From Burkholderiaceae bacterium (lineage in GTDB: Bacteria > Pseudomonadota > Gammaproteobacteria > Burkholderiales > Burkholderiaceae), in assembly GCA_022701965.1 (NCBI GenBank), contig JAKONL010000084.1:1-7749 (forward strand): DNA of 7,749 nt, read 5' to 3'. The position numbers and the translations under genes are program-made. Under the pieces are notes generated by a model. It was not told where the DNA came from. It saw nothing but the letters and a program-made list of their open reading frames with translations, and did no database searches. Of this stretch, positions 6,392 through 7,749 are shown one piece after another. Each line of letters begins with the position of its first letter. The stretch's first letter is position 1.

Positions 6392-7743
6392 TCGTCGACG
6401 ACGACGACGCCTTCCGCGAAACCCTGGCCGAGACGCTGCAGAGCCTCGGCCACGACACCGCCGAGGCGGACGGCGGTGCCGAAGGCATCGCCACCGCCCA
6501 GCGCCAGCGCTTCGACGCGATCTTCCTCGATCACCGCATGCCCGGCATGGACGGGCTGCAGACGCTGGAGGCGATGCGCGCTCGGCTCGCGCGCCTGCCG
6601 CCGGTCGTCGTGCTCACCGCCTACGCGAGCGGCGGCAACACCATCGACGCGATGCGGCTGGGCGCGTTCGATCACCTGGCCAAGCCGGTGAGTAGAGAGA
6701 CGATCGTCGACGTGCTGCGGCGCGCGCTGCACACCGAAGCGCCGGCCGTCGCGGCGCCGACGCCGGGTCCGCAGGACCGCGACGCCGACGAGCTCGTCGG
6801 CCCGAGCGACGCGATGCGCGAGGTGCACAAGCGCATCGGCCTCGCGGCGGCAAGCACCGCCCCCGTGCTGGTGCTGGGCGAGACCGGCACCGGCAAGGAG
6901 ATGGTGGCGCGCGCGCTGCACCGGCATTCGGCGCGCGCCGATGCGCCGTTCGTCGCCGTCAATTGCGCGGCGATTCCGAAGGAGCTGCTCGAGAGCGAGC
7001 TCTTCGGCCACGTGCGCGGCGCCTTCACCGGCGCCACCGGCGACCGGCCGGGCTGCTTCCGTTCGGCCGACGGCGGCGTGCTGCTGCTCGACGAGATCGG
7101 CGACATGGCGCCGGGCGTGCAGGCCAAGATCCTGCGCGTTCTGCAGGAGGGCGAAGTGACGCCGCTGGGCAGCCACCGGACCGTGAGGGTCGACGTGCGC
7201 GTCGTCGCAGCCACCCATCGCGATCTCGCCGCGGCGGTCCGCGACGGAAGTTTCCGGGAAGACCTCTTCTACCGGCTCAATGTGCTGTCGATGCGCGTGC
7301 CGCCGCTGCGCGACCGGCTCGCCGACATCATTCCGCTGGCCGAGCACTTCCTGCGGCTGGCGGCAGCACGCGACGGCGCCGGCGGCGTGGCGAAGGCGCT
7401 GTCGGCGACCGCGGCGCAGCTGCTGGTCCGGCATGCGTGGCCGGGCAATGTGCGCGAATTGCGCAACCTGATGGAACGCTGCCACGCGCTGGTTCGACAT
7501 CGCGTGATCGGTGCGGCCGATCTGGCTGCCGACATGGCGGCGAGCGATGTGCCCGAGGGTTCGGGAGACGGATTGCCCGCCGACTGGTATGCGGTCCAGC
7601 TGCCCGCCGCCGTCGAGCGCCTGGAGCGGCTGATGATCACGCATGCGATCGACCGCGCGCAGGGCAATCGTGCCGAGGCCGCGAGGCAGCTCGGCATCCA
7701 CCGGCAGCTGCTCTACCGGAAGATGGCGCAGTACGGCCTGTGA
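6376..7743 (+). CDS. NtrC-family sigma-54-dependent response regulator
   Basis: A complete 455-residue transcription activator with three domains. The receiver (about 1-120) has an acidic pocket at Asp8-Asp10, phospho-acceptor Asp52 (FLDHRMPGMDG), Thr81 and Lys103. The AAA+ domain (about 139-375) has Walker A GETGTGKE (168-175), the sigma-54 contact loop GAFTGA (215-220, fully canonical), Walker B GGVLLLDEIG with Asp239 and Glu240, Arg residues in FREDLFYRLNV (294, 300), and the sensor II motif WPGNVREL. A Fis-type helix-turn-helix at the C-terminus (about 413-455, with GNRAEAARQLGIHRQLLYRK) binds DNA. When phosphorylated by the upstream kinase it should oligomerise and remodel sigma-54 RNA polymerase at a distant promoter. 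The intact GAFTGA loop argues against a sigma-54-independent variant. Its target is not visible here; no good -24/-12 site was found by eye in the window's intergenic gaps. Codons AGT-AGA for Ser106-Arg107, just after the conserved Lys-Pro, are unusual for this gene. The stop is 6 nt from the window end. Confidence 0.96.
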   Translation: MARILIVDDDDAFRETLAETLQSLGHDTAEADGGAEGIATAQRQRFDAIFLDHRMPGMDGLQTLEAMRARLARLPPVVVLTAYASGGNTIDAMRLGAFDHLAKPVSRETIVDVLRRALHTEAPAVAAPTPGPQDRDADELVGPSDAMREVHKRIGLAAASTAPVLVLGETGTGKEMVARALHRHSARADAPFVAVNCAAIPKELLESELFGHVRGAFTGATGDRPGCFRSADGGVLLLDEIGDMAPGVQAKILRVLQEGEVTPLGSHRTVRVDVRVVAATHRDLAAAVRDGSFREDLFYRLNVLSMRVPPLRDRLADIIPLAEHFLRLAAARDGAGGVAKALSATAAQLLVRHAWPGNVRELRNLMERCHALVRHRVIGAADLAADMAASDVPEGSGDGLPADWYAVQLPAAVERLERLMITHAIDRAQGNRAEAARQLGIHRQLLYRKMAQYGL

Positions 7744-7749
7744 CCGCGC

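Noticed and set aside
7560..7580. A weak -24/-12-like match (GG and TTGC with the right spacing)
   Set aside because: It is inside the regulator's coding region, lacks the rest of the TGGCACG half, and one such match is expected by chance.
5647..7701. A 684-codon open frame on the minus strand
   Set aside because: Antisense to the kinase and regulator genes, which have all catalytic motifs in order; the minus translation shows none.

Overview
The window is very GC-rich, with strong G/C preference at third codon positions, and it is almost fully coding on the + strand. Codon use and protein style fit a betaproteobacterium of the Burkholderiales (Variovorax or other Comamonadaceae would fit). 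This is an impression from composition and families; there is no rRNA or other taxonomic marker here.

Layout: (1) 1-680, the 3' part of an Opp/Dpp-type peptide ABC transporter ATPase whose start lies outside the window. (2) 718-2292, a family 5 periplasmic solute-binding protein with a Sec signal peptide. (3) 2297-3643, a BAAT/acyl-CoA thioesterase-like alpha/beta hydrolase with a GTG start only 4 nt after the previous stop. (4) 3659-4858, a protein with two carboxymuconolactone decarboxylase (CMD)/AhpD-like halves, of which only the second has the C-x-x-C-x-x-x-H redox motif. These four genes are closely spaced and look like one operon. (5) After a 54-nt gap with a GC hairpin come 4913-6391, a membrane sensor histidine kinase, and 6376-7743, an NtrC-type sigma-54 response regulator. 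The two overlap by 16 nt and form a complete two-component pair.

Working model (inference): the transporter brings in a peptide-like or other small amphipathic solute, the hydrolase and the CMD/AhpD protein act on it or on a toxic or peroxidised intermediate, and the two-component system downstream may sense the substrate or envelope state and activate a sigma-54 promoter. From memory, solute-binding proteins of this kind occur next to Avi_7169/Avi_7170-type CMD proteins and luciferase-like FMN monooxygenases in uncharacterised loci of several proteobacteria. The monooxygenase and the permeases would be expected upstream of this window. The substrate of such loci is not known to me.

No tRNA, rRNA, CRISPR, insertion sequence or phage gene was seen. 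The long minus-strand open frames are antisense shadows of the + strand genes.
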